Translations under genes and position numbers: made by a program | In this document: positions 41,524 through 51,027 of the stretch, piece after piece | Numbering within the stretch: the stretch's first letter is position 1 | Layout: the number at the start of each line of letters is the position of its first letter | NCBI RefSeq assembly: GCF_002953715.1 | Contig: NZ_CP025014.1 | Span: 310,001 to 374,000 of the forward strand | Direction of reading: 5' to 3' | Length of the DNA: 64,000 nucleotides | Origin: Rhizobium leguminosarum | GTDB lineage: Bacteria; Pseudomonadota; Alphaproteobacteria; Rhizobiales; Rhizobiaceae | Notes under the pieces: generated by a model | What the model saw: the letters and a program-made list of their open reading frames with translations, nothing else | Database searches by the model: none | Told to the model about the DNA's origin: nothing

Positions 41524-42885
41524 CTAAACCGGCTTCAAATCCCCAAGCAGCGTCGGGATCAGCTCCGACACCGTCGGATGGATCGGCACCGACCATTGCA
41601 ATGCGGGATAGGTCGTTCCTGCATTCATCGCGTCTATGATGCCGTGGATCACCTCGTCGCCCTCGATGCCGAGGATCGCCGCACCGAGGATTTTTTTGGT
41701 CTCGGCGTCGGCGATCACCTTCATGAAGCCCTTGGTCTCTCCGCGCTCGTTGGCGCGACCGACGCGGCTCATCGGCCGGGTCGAGATCATAATCTTGCGG
41801 CCGGAGGCGCGAGCCTGCTTCTCCGTCATGCCGACTCGGCCAAGCGGCGGGTCGATATAGAGCGCATAGGCGGGGATGCGGCTCGAGAGATTGCGGTCGT
41901 CGCCGTCGAGCAGATTGGCGGCGGCAATCTCGAAATCATTGTAGGAGGTGTGCGTGAAGGCGCCGTGGCCGTTGCAATCGCCGAGCGCCCAGATACCCTC
42001 GACATTGGTGGCGAGCTTGTCGTCGACGGTGATATATCCGTGCTTGTCGGTGATGACGCCGGCGGCATCGAGGCCGAGATCGTCGGTGTTCGGCTTGCGG
42101 CCGGTGGCGATCAGCACATGGCTCGCATCGATCCTCGCTGAATCGGTGGCGACCGTTATTCCGTCGCTGCTCCTGGCGAAGGCGATGTCGCTGACGCCGG
42201 TATGAATGTCGATGCCCTCCGAGCGCAGGACATCGGCGATCGCGTCGGATATATCCTCGTCCTCGCGCGACGCGAGCTTCGGGCCATGCTCGATGACGCT
42301 GACTTCGGCGCCGAAGCGGCGATACATCTGCGCGAATTCCAGCCCGATATAACTGCCGCCGATGACGGCCAGATGCCGTGGCAGCGTGTCGAGATGGATG
42401 ATCGAGGTGCTGGTGAGATAGTCGATATCGTTGATCCCTGGCAGGTCGGGGATGACGGGGCGCGCCCCGACATTGAGGAAGATGCGCGGTGCGGTCAGTG
42501 TCTCGCCGTTGACGCTGACGGTCTTCGGGTCCTCGAAACGGGCATGGCCGTAGATCACGGTCATGCCATCCATGCCGGCGAACCAGCCGATCAGGCCGTT
42601 GCGGGCGTTCATGGTCACCGCCTCGGCACGGGCCCTGACCACCTTCATGTCGATGGCGATCTCGCCCGGAATATTGACGCCGTAAACGGCGCCGCTTCTT
42701 GCGACATGGGCGGCGCGGGCGCTGGCGACCAGCGTCTTCGTCGGCATGCAGCCGGCATTGACGCAGGTACCGCCGAGGAACTTGCGCTCGATCAGCGCCA
42801 CCTTCATGCCCTTTTCGACCATGCGGGCGGCGAGGAAGGGGCCGGCCTGGCCGCCCCCGATGACGATGGCGTCGAAGCTCTTCAT
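41524..42885 (-). CDS. FAD-dependent pyridine nucleotide-disulfide oxidoreductase (MerA-like, no C-terminal Cys pair)
   Basis: The 453-aa flavoprotein has an FAD motif VIGGGQAGPFLA, the redox disulfide CVNAGC (about 42-47), an NADH-binding GGSYIGLEFAQMYR, ATGRKPNTDDLGLD and the dimer-interface base HPTVSE. It lacks the heavy-metal domain and the C-terminal CC of mercuric reductases, so it is probably not a mercury reductase; the physiological substrate is unknown. ATG 42885 overlaps the DUF4126 gene stop (ATGA). Open frame upstream of this is a shadow. Confidence 0.88.
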   Translation of the reverse strand: MKSFDAIVIGGGQAGPFLAARMVEKGMKVALIERKFLGGTCVNAGCMPTKTLVASARAAHVARSGAVYGVNIPGEIAIDMKVVRARAEAVTMNARNGLIGWFAGMDGMTVIYGHARFEDPKTVSVNGETLTAPRIFLNVGARPVIPDLPGINDIDYLTSTSIIHLDTLPRHLAVIGGSYIGLEFAQMYRRFGAEVSVIEHGPKLASREDEDISDAIADVLRSEGIDIHTGVSDIAFARSSDGITVATDSARIDASHVLIATGRKPNTDDLGLDAAGVITDKHGYITVDDKLATNVEGIWALGDCNGHGAFTHTSYNDFEIAAANLLDGDDRNLSSRIPAYALYIDPPLGRVGMTEKQARASGRKIMISTRPMSRVGRANERGETKGFMKVIADAETKKILGAAILGIEGDEVIHGIIDAMNAGTTYPALQWSVPIHPTVSELIPTLLGDLKPV

Positions 42886-43340
42886 GACACGGCCACGATC
42901 AGTAGCGCGCCGATGACGGCGACGGCATCCTCGATGAGAGCGGCCGGCAGATCCTTGCCGAAGGATGCGGCAAGCCTGCCGCGGAGGGCGGCGCCTCCAT
43001 ATGTGCCGATGACGGCGCCGATCACCCCGGCGATCAACCCGCCGAACAGCAGGCCGCTGGCGGCACCGATCGTGGCGCCGGCCAGCGCGCCGCTGACAAT
43101 GCGGGCGCCGAATTGCACCGGCACCTTGCGCGACGGCGTGGACGGCAGCTGGTCGGTGATTAGTTCGACGACGGCGAGAAGCGTGAAGATCCAGGGCGTC
43201 CACTTGTAACCCATGAAGGCCAGCGGCGTCTGCGAGACATCAAACCAGCCAAGCGCCGCGCCCCAGGCGACGGCGGCCGGCGCCGTCATGGCGCGAAGCC
43301 CGGCAATGACACCAATCAGCAATGCAAGAAGCAGAAACAT
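42882..43340 (-). CDS. DUF4126 membrane protein
   Basis: The 152-aa protein has about four hydrophobic segments rich in Gly and Ala (LLALLIGVIAGLRAMTAPAA, GALAGATIGAASGLLFGGLI, LIEDAVAVIGALLIVAV) and matches the DUF4126 pattern. It is translationally coupled to the flavin oxidoreductase downstream, so the two may function together, for instance with a membrane-linked redox step; this is inferred. ATG 43340 was chosen over an earlier start because the family begins at the first helix. Confidence 0.82.
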   Translation of the reverse strand: MFLLLALLIGVIAGLRAMTAPAAVAWGAALGWFDVSQTPLAFMGYKWTPWIFTLLAVVELITDQLPSTPSRKVPVQFGARIVSGALAGATIGAASGLLFGGLIAGVIGAVIGTYGGAALRGRLAASFGKDLPAALIEDAVAVIGALLIVAVS

Positions 43341-43432
43341 GCGGCGATCCCCCTTTTTGCCGGCTCTTGCCGTCGTCAGGGAAGGTTGCACATTGTCAGG
43401 CGCGTGGCAATTCGCCTTCCCCGGCAGCCGGC

Positions 43433-44620
43433 CTAGTTTGCAAAGGCGGCGATGCCGGTGATCGCCCGGCCGATGATCAGCGCGTGGATGTCGTGCGTGC
43501 CCTCATAGGTGTTGACCACTTCGAGGTTGACGAGGTGACGGGCGATGCCGAATTCGTCGGAGATGCCGTTGCCGCCGAGCATGTCGCGGGCCGCACGCGC
43601 GATCTCCAGCGCCTTGCCGCAGCTGTTGCGCTTGAGGATCGAGGTCAGCTCCACCGGTGGATGGCCTTCCTCCTTCATGCGGCCGAGCCGCAGGCAGCCC
43701 TGAAGACCGAGCGAGATCTCCGCCACCATATCGGCGAGCTTCTTCTGGATCAGTTGGTTGGCGGCGAGCGGCCGGCCGAACTGCTTGCGCTCCAGCGTAT
43801 ATTGCCGGGCTCTGGCATAACAATCCTCGGCAGCACCGAGCGCGCCCCAGGCGATGCCGAAACGGGCCGAGTTGAGGCAGGTGAATGGTCCCTTGAGGCC
43901 GGTCACATCAGGCAGAAGGTTTTCTTCAGGCACGAAGACCCCGTCCATCACCACTTCGCCGGTGATCGAGGCACGTAAGCCCACCTTGCCGTGGATGGCG
44001 GGAGCCGAAAGCCCTTTCCAGCCCTTTTCGAGGATGAAGCCGCGGATGAGACCATCCTCGGTCTTTGCCCAGACGACGAAGACATCGGCGATCGGCGCGT
44101 TGGAGATCCATGTCTTCGAGCCGGTGAGGCTGTAGCCGCCGTCGACTTTTTTGGCGCGTGTTGCCATCGAGCCGGGGTCGGAGCCATGATCGGGTTCGGT
44201 CAGGCCGAAGCAGCCGATCCATTCGCCGGTGGCGAGTTTCGGCAGGTATTTCAGCTTCTGCGCCTCGGAGCCGAAGGTTTCGATCGGAACCATCACGAGT
44301 GAGGACTGGACGCTCATCATCGAGCGGTAGCCACTATCGACCTTTTCGACCTCGCGGGCGATCAGGCCGTAGGCGACGTAACCGAGGCCGGCGCCACCAT
44401 AATCCGGCGAGATCGTCGGGCCGAGCAGGCCGAGTTCGCCCATCTCGCGGAAGATCCCAGGATCGGTCTTTTCATTGCGGAAGGCGTCGAGAACACGGGG
44501 CGCAAGCTTTTCCTGCGCATAGGCGTGGGCGGTGTCCTGCACCATGCGCTCTTCACTGGTCAGCTGCTCCACCAGCCGGAACGGATCGGCCCAGTCGAAA
44601 ACCTCGCGCGTATGCTGCAT
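43433..44620 (-). CDS. gcdH: Glutaryl-CoA dehydrogenase
   Basis: The 395-aa acyl-CoA dehydrogenase oxidises and decarboxylates glutaryl-CoA to crotonyl-CoA in lysine/tryptophan catabolism. SVQSSLVMVPIETFGSEAQK, CFGLTEPDHGSDP, TWISNAPIADVFVVWA and the catalytic Glu in NTYEGTHDIHALIIGRAITG are characteristic. GcdH-type enzymes share the Arg in GYRSMMSVQSS. It is monocistronic, divergent from the cupin gene. Confidence 0.9.
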   Translation of the reverse strand: MQHTREVFDWADPFRLVEQLTSEERMVQDTAHAYAQEKLAPRVLDAFRNEKTDPGIFREMGELGLLGPTISPDYGGAGLGYVAYGLIAREVEKVDSGYRSMMSVQSSLVMVPIETFGSEAQKLKYLPKLATGEWIGCFGLTEPDHGSDPGSMATRAKKVDGGYSLTGSKTWISNAPIADVFVVWAKTEDGLIRGFILEKGWKGLSAPAIHGKVGLRASITGEVVMDGVFVPEENLLPDVTGLKGPFTCLNSARFGIAWGALGAAEDCYARARQYTLERKQFGRPLAANQLIQKKLADMVAEISLGLQGCLRLGRMKEEGHPPVELTSILKRNSCGKALEIARAARDMLGGNGISDEFGIARHLVNLEVVNTYEGTHDIHALIIGRAITGIAAFAN

Positions 44621-44793
44621 GGCCGCGTCTCCTCATCCCGGTTCTGGCTTGCCTCGCTTAAGTTGGCCATAGACCCGCCAGCCAATCGCGTCAACAGAAG
44701 GCGGCAGTCTCGAAAGACCGGCCGCGCCATCTTTTCAAAAGCGTCGGCATGATCCACTTTGCCCGCGATCGATTCTGGAACGAGGAGGCGGAA

Positions 44794-45132
44794 ATGTCGT
44801 CAAGCGATCTGTTCGTATCGGCCGAAGGCGCCGAATGGGTCAATCCCGAGCCCGGCGTCGTCAGGCGCATCATGACCTATCTGCCCGAGATGATGATGGT
44901 GGAAGTGGCTTTCGAAAGCGGCGCCGTGGGTGCGGCCCATTCGCATCCGCACATCCAGGCCAGCTACGTCGCCGAAGGCAGTTTCGAAGTGACGATCGAT
45001 GGCCGGACCGAGGTGCTCAAGCAGGGCGGCAGCTTCATCGTGCCCCCTAATCTGGTCCATGGCGTCAAGGCGCTGGAAAAGGGCCGGCTGATCGATGCAT
45101 TCACCCCGCACCGGGCCGAATTCCTGAAGTAA
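44794..45132 (+). CDS. Cupin-domain protein (KdgF-like)
   Basis: The 112-aa single-domain cupin has metal ligands in AHSHPHIQASYVAEGSFEV and NLVHGVKAL. The pattern resembles KdgF, which linearises unsaturated uronates, but many cupins of this size have other roles. ATG 44794 with GAGGAGG upstream is preferred to ATG 44749. It ends 2 bp before a palindromic repeat shared with the convergent LysR gene. Confidence 0.8.
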   Translation: MSSSDLFVSAEGAEWVNPEPGVVRRIMTYLPEMMMVEVAFESGAVGAAHSHPHIQASYVAEGSFEVTIDGRTEVLKQGGSFIVPPNLVHGVKALEKGRLIDAFTPHRAEFLK

Positions 45133-45134
45133 CC

Positions 45135-45183
45135 AGAGCATGATGCCGAAAACTGTGAGCGGTTTCGGACGACATCATGCTCT
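45135..45183. terminator. Palindromic repeat acting as bidirectional terminator
   Basis: AGAGCATGATG and its inverse CATCATGCTCT enclose a second CCGAAAAC/GTTTCGG stem. It fills the 53-bp gap between the convergent cupin and LysR genes. AGAGCATGATGCCGAAAA-type units are common in rhizobial intergenic DNA. Confidence 0.65.
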
Positions 45184-45185
45184 AA

Positions 45186-46139
45186 TCAAACATCCGCTCT
45201 TGTCCGGCGCGCCGGGCCGGCGGCCGTGACATAGGGCGGCACGAAGCGCGCATCTTCGCCGCGCACCGCCTCGCGCAGGAAATCGATGACGGCGCGCACG
45301 CGTGGTGCCTGTTTGAGGTCGCGATGGCAGGTGATCCAGTAATGGCGCTTGAGGTCGATCTCGTCTGGCAGCACGCGCACCAGTTCGGGATAACGGCTGG
45401 CGAAGAAATAGGGCAGGATGCAGAGGCCGAGGCCGTTTCTGGTGGCGGTGAGCTGTGCGAAGATGCTGGAGCTCTGGAACTGCGGCTTGATGCGCGGGTG
45501 CACATCGCCCAGATAATCCAGGCCCGGCGCGAAAATCATCTCCTCGATATAGCTGACGAAGGGATGCTCAAGCAGGTCTTCGCGGCAGGTGATCGGTGCG
45601 GCCTTCGCCAGATAGTCGCGCGAGCCATAGATCTGCAGATGATAGTCGGTCAGCTTCTCGGCAAAATACGGCCCGCCCTTCGGCTCATCGAGCACGACGG
45701 AAAGATCGGCCTCCTTGCGCGACAGCGACATGATCTGCTGGATCGTCACCAGTTCGAGCGAGAGATGCGGATGCTGGGCGGCAAACTGCGGCAGCACGGT
45801 TGCGAAGAAGAAGTTGGCAAAACCCTCCGGCGCGCTGAGCCGCACCAGGCCGCGCTGCGCCATCGAGCCGTCGGCGAGGTCGGCGCGCAGCCGCTCGGTC
45901 TCCTGCTCCATCCTCTCGGCCGTCTCGACGAAGCGGGTGCCCATGGCGGTCAGCACGTAGCCGCGCGGATTGCGCTCGAACAGTTTGACCTTGAGGGTGA
46001 ACTCCAGCCGGTCGATGCGGCGTGAGACGGTGGCATGGCTGGAGCGCAGCTGGCGGGCCGCCGTCGACAGCTGTCCCGTGCGGGCGACGGCTAGAAAAAA
46101 CTGCAGATCGTCCCAAGTAAACTGCGGTGGATTGTTCAT
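45186..46139 (-). CDS. LysR-family transcriptional regulator
   Basis: The 317-aa protein has the N-terminal winged helix (WDDLQFFLAVARTGQLSTAA, then RQLRSSHATVSRRIDRLE) and a periplasmic-binding-like effector domain. It is divergent from the Liv-type operon, with a perfect palindrome 12 bp upstream of its own start, so it probably controls that operon and itself. The inducer is unknown. Confidence 0.92.
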   Translation of the reverse strand: MNNPPQFTWDDLQFFLAVARTGQLSTAARQLRSSHATVSRRIDRLEFTLKVKLFERNPRGYVLTAMGTRFVETAERMEQETERLRADLADGSMAQRGLVRLSAPEGFANFFFATVLPQFAAQHPHLSLELVTIQQIMSLSRKEADLSVVLDEPKGGPYFAEKLTDYHLQIYGSRDYLAKAAPITCREDLLEHPFVSYIEEMIFAPGLDYLGDVHPRIKPQFQSSSIFAQLTATRNGLGLCILPYFFASRYPELVRVLPDEIDLKRHYWITCHRDLKQAPRVRAVIDFLREAVRGEDARFVPPYVTAAGPARRTRADV

Positions 46140-46150
46140 CGCGGTCCCCT

Positions 46151-46168
46151 CTGTTCAAAAATGAACAG
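46151..46168. promoter_or_regulatory. Perfect 18-bp palindrome, probable LysR operator
   Basis: CTGTTCAAAAATGAACAG is fully symmetric (7-bp arms, AAAA centre), fits the T-N11-A LysR rule and lies in the divergent promoter. The half-site TGAACAGAT recurs at 46274-46282, closer to the transporter genes. Confidence 0.6.
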
Positions 46169-46313
46169 ATACTGTTTGGAATTAGTTGTAAACCACCCGT
46201 TGCCTCAGGGCGGAATTTCCGTGATCGTAAGGTGAGGGTCCGTCGTTCTGAGGAGTGCGGCTGGCCAAATTTGAACAGATCCGCAATCTGGCCAATCTCT
46301 GGGAGGAGATCAT

Positions 46314-47519
46314 ATGCGAAAGAATCTCATTGCATCAGTTGCATTTCTGCTTGCAAGCAGCACAGCGGTGCTCGCGCAGAGCGCGACCGACGGCAAGGTC
46401 AAGATCGGCATCCTGAACGACCAGTCGGGTGTCTATGCCGATTTCGGCGGCAAGTCCTCCGTCGAAGCCGCCAAGATGGCGGTCGAGGATTTCGGCGGCA
46501 AAGTCCTGGGTGTTCCAGTCGAGATCGTCGATGCCGACCACCAGAACAAGCCTGATATCGCCTCCAACATCGCCCGCCAGTGGTACGACACCGAGCAGGT
46601 GGATGCGATCATGGAACTGACGACCTCGTCGGTGGCGCTCGCCGTGCAGGCGATCGGCAAGGAAAAGAAGAAGATCGACATCGTCACCGGTGCGGCGACG
46701 ACGGATCTGACCGGCAAGGCCTGCTCGCCTTATGGCTTCCATTGGGCCTATGACACACATGCACTCGCCGTCGGCACCGGCGGCGCACTGGTCAAGCAGG
46801 GCGGCGACAGCTGGTTCTTCCTGACTGCCGACTATGCCTTCGGCTATTCGCTGGAACAGCAGACCAGCGATTACGTCAAGGCGAGCGGCGGCAAGGTCGT
46901 CGGCGCCGTCCGCCATCCGCTCTCGACCCAGGACTTCTCGTCCTTCTTGCTGCAGGCGCAATCATCCGGCGCCAAGGTGATCGGCCTTGCCAATGCCGGC
47001 CTTGACACCTCGAATGCCATCAAGCAGGCGGCCGAATTCGGCATCACCCAGGGCGGCCAGCATCTGGCGGCGCTGCTCTTCACGCTCGCCGAAGTCCATG
47101 GCCTCGGCCTCGAGGCGGCACAGGGACTGACGCTGACGGAAGGTTTTTACTGGAACCGCGACGACGAAAGCCGGGCCTTCGCCAAGAAATTCTTCGCCCG
47201 CACCGGCAAGATGCCGAACATGATCCACACCGGCACCTATTCGGCAGTGACGCAATATCTGAAGGCGGTGGAGAAGGCCGGCACCGACGAGACGGAAGCC
47301 GTCGCCAAGCAACTGCATGAAATGCCGGTCGACGACGTCTTCGGCCGCGGCGGCACCGTCGGCGCCAATGGCCGCATGATCCATGACATGTACCTGCTGC
47401 AGGTCAAGAAGCCTTCCGAAAGCAAGGAGCCGTGGGATTACTTCAACGTGCTCGCCACCATTCCCGGCAAGGAAGCCTATATCGATCCCGCCAAGAGCGG
47501 CTGCGATCTGGTGAAGTAA
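46314..47519 (+). CDS. Branched-chain-type ABC transporter binding protein
   Basis: The 401-aa protein has a signal peptide (cleavage after TAVLA, about residue 21) and the leucine-binding fold: VKIGILNDQSGVYADFGGKS, ELTTSSVALAVQ, FFLTADYAFGYSLEQQT, IGLANAGLDTSNAIKQA. Such proteins bind amino acids or other organic acids and alcohols; the ligand is not evident. AGGAG precedes ATG 46314. First gene of the Liv-type operon. Confidence 0.92.
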   Translation: MRKNLIASVAFLLASSTAVLAQSATDGKVKIGILNDQSGVYADFGGKSSVEAAKMAVEDFGGKVLGVPVEIVDADHQNKPDIASNIARQWYDTEQVDAIMELTTSSVALAVQAIGKEKKKIDIVTGAATTDLTGKACSPYGFHWAYDTHALAVGTGGALVKQGGDSWFFLTADYAFGYSLEQQTSDYVKASGGKVVGAVRHPLSTQDFSSFLLQAQSSGAKVIGLANAGLDTSNAIKQAAEFGITQGGQHLAALLFTLAEVHGLGLEAAQGLTLTEGFYWNRDDESRAFAKKFFARTGKMPNMIHTGTYSAVTQYLKAVEKAGTDETEAVAKQLHEMPVDDVFGRGGTVGANGRMIHDMYLLQVKKPSESKEPWDYFNVLATIPGKEAYIDPAKSGCDLVK

Positions 47520-47524
47520 GCACG

Positions 47525-48306
47525 ATGGCGGTTTCCGCAATTGAAACTCAGGAAAAGCCGCGGGTGGTCTTGTCCGCCCGCGGCCTGCGCCGTGATTTCG
47601 GCGGCTTCACCGCCGTCAAGAACGTCGATCTCGACGTGCATGACGCAAGCGTGCATGCGCTGATCGGCCCGAACGGCGCCGGCAAGACGACGGTCTTCAA
47701 CCTGCTGACCAAGTTCCTGCAACCGACATCAGGCACGATCACCCTGATGGGCGTTGACATCACGAAGACGCCGCCCGACAAGGTGGCGCGCATGGGACTG
47801 GTGCGCTCTTTCCAGATCTCGGCGGTCTTCCCGCATCTGACCGTGCTCGACAATGTGCGTGTGGCGCTGCAGCGGCCGAACAATCTTTCCACGCAGTTCT
47901 GGCGGCCGATTTCGGCGCTCGACCGGCTGAACGAGCGCGCCGAGCAATTGCTCGCCAGCGTCGGGCTTTCCAAGGAGCGCGATCATGTCGCCGCCGATCT
48001 TTCCTATGGCCGCAAGCGCGTGCTGGAGATCGCCACCACGCTGGCGCTCGATCCCAAGGTGCTGCTGCTCGACGAGCCGATGGCCGGCATGGGGCAGGAG
48101 GATGTCGGCGTCGTCTCATCGATCATCCGCGAGGTCGCCCGCGAGCGGGCGGTGCTGATGGTCGAGCACAATCTCTCCGTCGTCGCCAATATCTGCCAGC
48201 ATGTCACCGTGCTGCAGCGCGGCGAAATCCTCGCCGAGGGCGATTATGCCACAGTCAGCCAGGACGAGCGCGTCCGCGTGGCCTATATGGGCACGGAGGA
48301 GCATTG

Positions 48307-48307
<1 letters not shown>
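47525..48307 (+). CDS. livG: ABC transporter ATP-binding protein LivG-type
   Basis: The 260-aa ATPase has GPNGAGKTT, signature LSYGRKR, Walker B LLLDEPMAGM and the C-terminal LivG-type tail. ATG 47525 starts 5 bp after the binding-protein stop. It overlaps livF by one base (TGATG). Confidence 0.92.
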
Positions 48308-49008
<701 letters not shown>

Positions 49009-49012
49009 CCAG

Positions 49013-49900
49013 ATGACGATGATCTTCGGCATTCCCCTGCAGGCGCTGTTCGGCCAGTTGCTGATCGGCCTGATCAACGGTTCGTTCTACGCGCTGCTCA
49101 GTCTCGGCCTCGCCATCATCTTCGGCCTGCTTAGGGTGATCAACTTCGCCCATGGCGCGCAGTATATGCTCGGTGCCTTCGTTGCCTACCTGCTGCTGAC
49201 TTATGCCGGCATCGGCTACTGGCCGTCGCTGATCGTGGCGCCCCTTATCGTCGGCCTTGCCGGCGCTATCATCGAGCGGCTATTCCTGCGCCGGCTTTAC
49301 GATCTCGATCCGCTCTACGGCCTGCTCTTCACCTTCGGGCTGGCGCTCGCGGTCGAAGGCACCTTCCGCTATCTCTATGGCTCTTCCGGCCAGCCCTATG
49401 CGACGCCGGCAGCGCTCGCCGGCGGTGCCAATCTCGGCTTCATGTTCCTGCCGATCTATCGCGGCTGGGTGGTCGTCGTCTCGCTCGTCGTCTGCCTCGG
49501 CACCTGGCTGCTCATCGAGAAGACCAAGCTCGGCGCCTATCTCCGCGCCGCCACGGAAAACGCCGTGCTGGTTCAGGTCTTCGGCGTCAACGTGCCGGTG
49601 CTCTTGACGCTCACTTACGCGCTCGGGGCGGGTCTTGCCGCCTTTGCCGGCGTGCTGGCGGCGCCGATCTACCAGGTCTCGCCGCTGATGGGCTCGAACA
49701 TGATCATCGTCGTTTTCGCCGTGGTCGTCGTCGGCGGCATGGGATCGATCATGGGCGCGATCATCACCGGTTATGTGCTCGGCATCGCCGAGGGCCTGAC
49801 CAAGGTCTTCTATCCCGAGGCGTCCAACATCGTGATCTTCGTCATCATGGCGATTGTGCTTCTCATCAGGCCCGCGGGCCTCTTTGGCCGGGATGCCTGA
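49013..49900 (+). CDS. livH: ABC transporter permease LivH-type
   Basis: The 295-aa permease has about eight hydrophobic segments, begins QALFGQLLIGLINGSFYALL, the usual LivH start, and has FGVNVPVLLTLTYALGAGLA, the cytoplasmic coupling region. It starts 4 bp after livF. Confidence 0.92.
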   Translation: MTMIFGIPLQALFGQLLIGLINGSFYALLSLGLAIIFGLLRVINFAHGAQYMLGAFVAYLLLTYAGIGYWPSLIVAPLIVGLAGAIIERLFLRRLYDLDPLYGLLFTFGLALAVEGTFRYLYGSSGQPYATPAALAGGANLGFMFLPIYRGWVVVVSLVVCLGTWLLIEKTKLGAYLRAATENAVLVQVFGVNVPVLLTLTYALGAGLAAFAGVLAAPIYQVSPLMGSNMIIVVFAVVVVGGMGSIMGAIITGYVLGIAEGLTKVFYPEASNIVIFVIMAIVLLIRPAGLFGRDA

Positions 49901-49901
49901 T

Positions 49902-50891
49902 ATGGCTGACATCACCGAAACCATCCAAACGGAAAAAAGCCGAACCGCCCTTTCGGTGCAGGCGGGTTTTCTGCTGGCGGGGCTGCTGCTCCTGCTGCTG
50001 GCGCCGTTTTTCTTCTATCCGATCTTCCTGATGAAGCTGCTCTGCTTCGCGCTCTTTGCCTGCGCCTTCAACCTGCTGCTCGGCTACACCGGCCTGCTGT
50101 CCTTCGGCCACGCCACCTTCTTCGGGGGAGCGGCCTATTTCACCGCCTATACGGTGAAGGCATGGGGCCTGCCGCCGGAACTCGGCATTCTGATCGGGGT
50201 GATGGGTGCGGCGTTTCTCGGCCTCGTCATGGGTTTCTTCGCCATTCGCCGCCAGGGCATCTATTTCGCGATGATCACGCTGGCGCTGTCGCAGATGTTC
50301 TTCTTCTTCTGCCTGCAGGCGAAGTTTACCGAAGGTGAGGATGGTATCCAGTCGGTGCCGCGCGGCCATCTCTTCGGCTTCATCGATCTGAACAGCTCGA
50401 CCAACATGTATTATTTCGTGCTGGCTGTTTTCATCATCGGCGTGCTGATCATCTGGCGTTTCATCAACTCGCCTTTCGGCATGATCCTGAAATCGATCCG
50501 CGAAAACGAGCAACGGGCAATCTCGCTCGGTTATTCGGTGGCGCGCTACAAGCTCGGCGCCTTCGTCATGTCGGCAGCGCTTGCCGGGCTCGCGGGCGCG
50601 GTGAAATCGATCGTCTTCCAGTTTGCGACGCTGACCGACGTCGCCTGGCAGATGTCGGGCGAGGTGATCCTGATGACGCTGCTCGGTGGCATCGGCACGC
50701 TGATCGGCCCGCTTTTCGGCGCGGGACTGGTAGTGGCGCTGGAAAACTACCTCGCTACCTCGGAATTCCCGGTGACGATCATTACCGGCATCGTCTTCAT
50801 GGTCTGCGTGCTGATCTTTCGCCGCGGCATCATCGGCGAATTCTACGCCTCGCGGCTGGGGCGGAAACTGGGCTTCGTCTATCGCCGCTGA
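49902..50891 (+). CDS. livM: ABC transporter permease LivM-type
   Basis: The 329-aa permease contains CAFNLLLGYTGLLSFGHATF, the conserved LivM segment, IRENEQRAISLGYSVARYKL (coupling loop) and about nine hydrophobic stretches. It begins one base after the livH stop and ends the transporter part of the operon. Confidence 0.92.
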   Translation: MADITETIQTEKSRTALSVQAGFLLAGLLLLLLAPFFFYPIFLMKLLCFALFACAFNLLLGYTGLLSFGHATFFGGAAYFTAYTVKAWGLPPELGILIGVMGAAFLGLVMGFFAIRRQGIYFAMITLALSQMFFFFCLQAKFTEGEDGIQSVPRGHLFGFIDLNSSTNMYYFVLAVFIIGVLIIWRFINSPFGMILKSIRENEQRAISLGYSVARYKLGAFVMSAALAGLAGAVKSIVFQFATLTDVAWQMSGEVILMTLLGGIGTLIGPLFGAGLVVALENYLATSEFPVTIITGIVFMVCVLIFRRGIIGEFYASRLGRKLGFVYRR

Positions 50892-50968
50892 ACGGGCGGA
50901 CCTCTCTTCGTTCCAGGAAAGAATCCCTCTTTCCCGGGAAAGGAGACGGGCGGCGGCGCTGCGACTCT

Positions 50969-50996
50969 CCCTCTCCCCGTGCTGCGGGGAGGGGGA
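50969..50996 (+). repeat. C/G-rich hairpin between livM and the GMC oxidoreductase gene
   Basis: CCCTCTCCCCG pairs with CGGGGAGGGGG around GTGCTG-type loop, in a 136-bp gap. This is part of a rhizobial mosaic repeat (similar sequence at the right end of the window) and may lower read-through into the downstream genes. Confidence 0.5.
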
Positions 50997-51027
50997 AGCG
51001 GCAAGCATCTGGAGTCTCATGCGGGGC

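Noticed and set aside
41524..43203. Calling the flavin oxidoreductase a mercuric reductase with a long N-terminus
   Set aside because: The N-terminal 106 codons are antisense-like Arg-rich sequence overlapping DUF4126, and the C-terminal Cys pair of MerA is absent.
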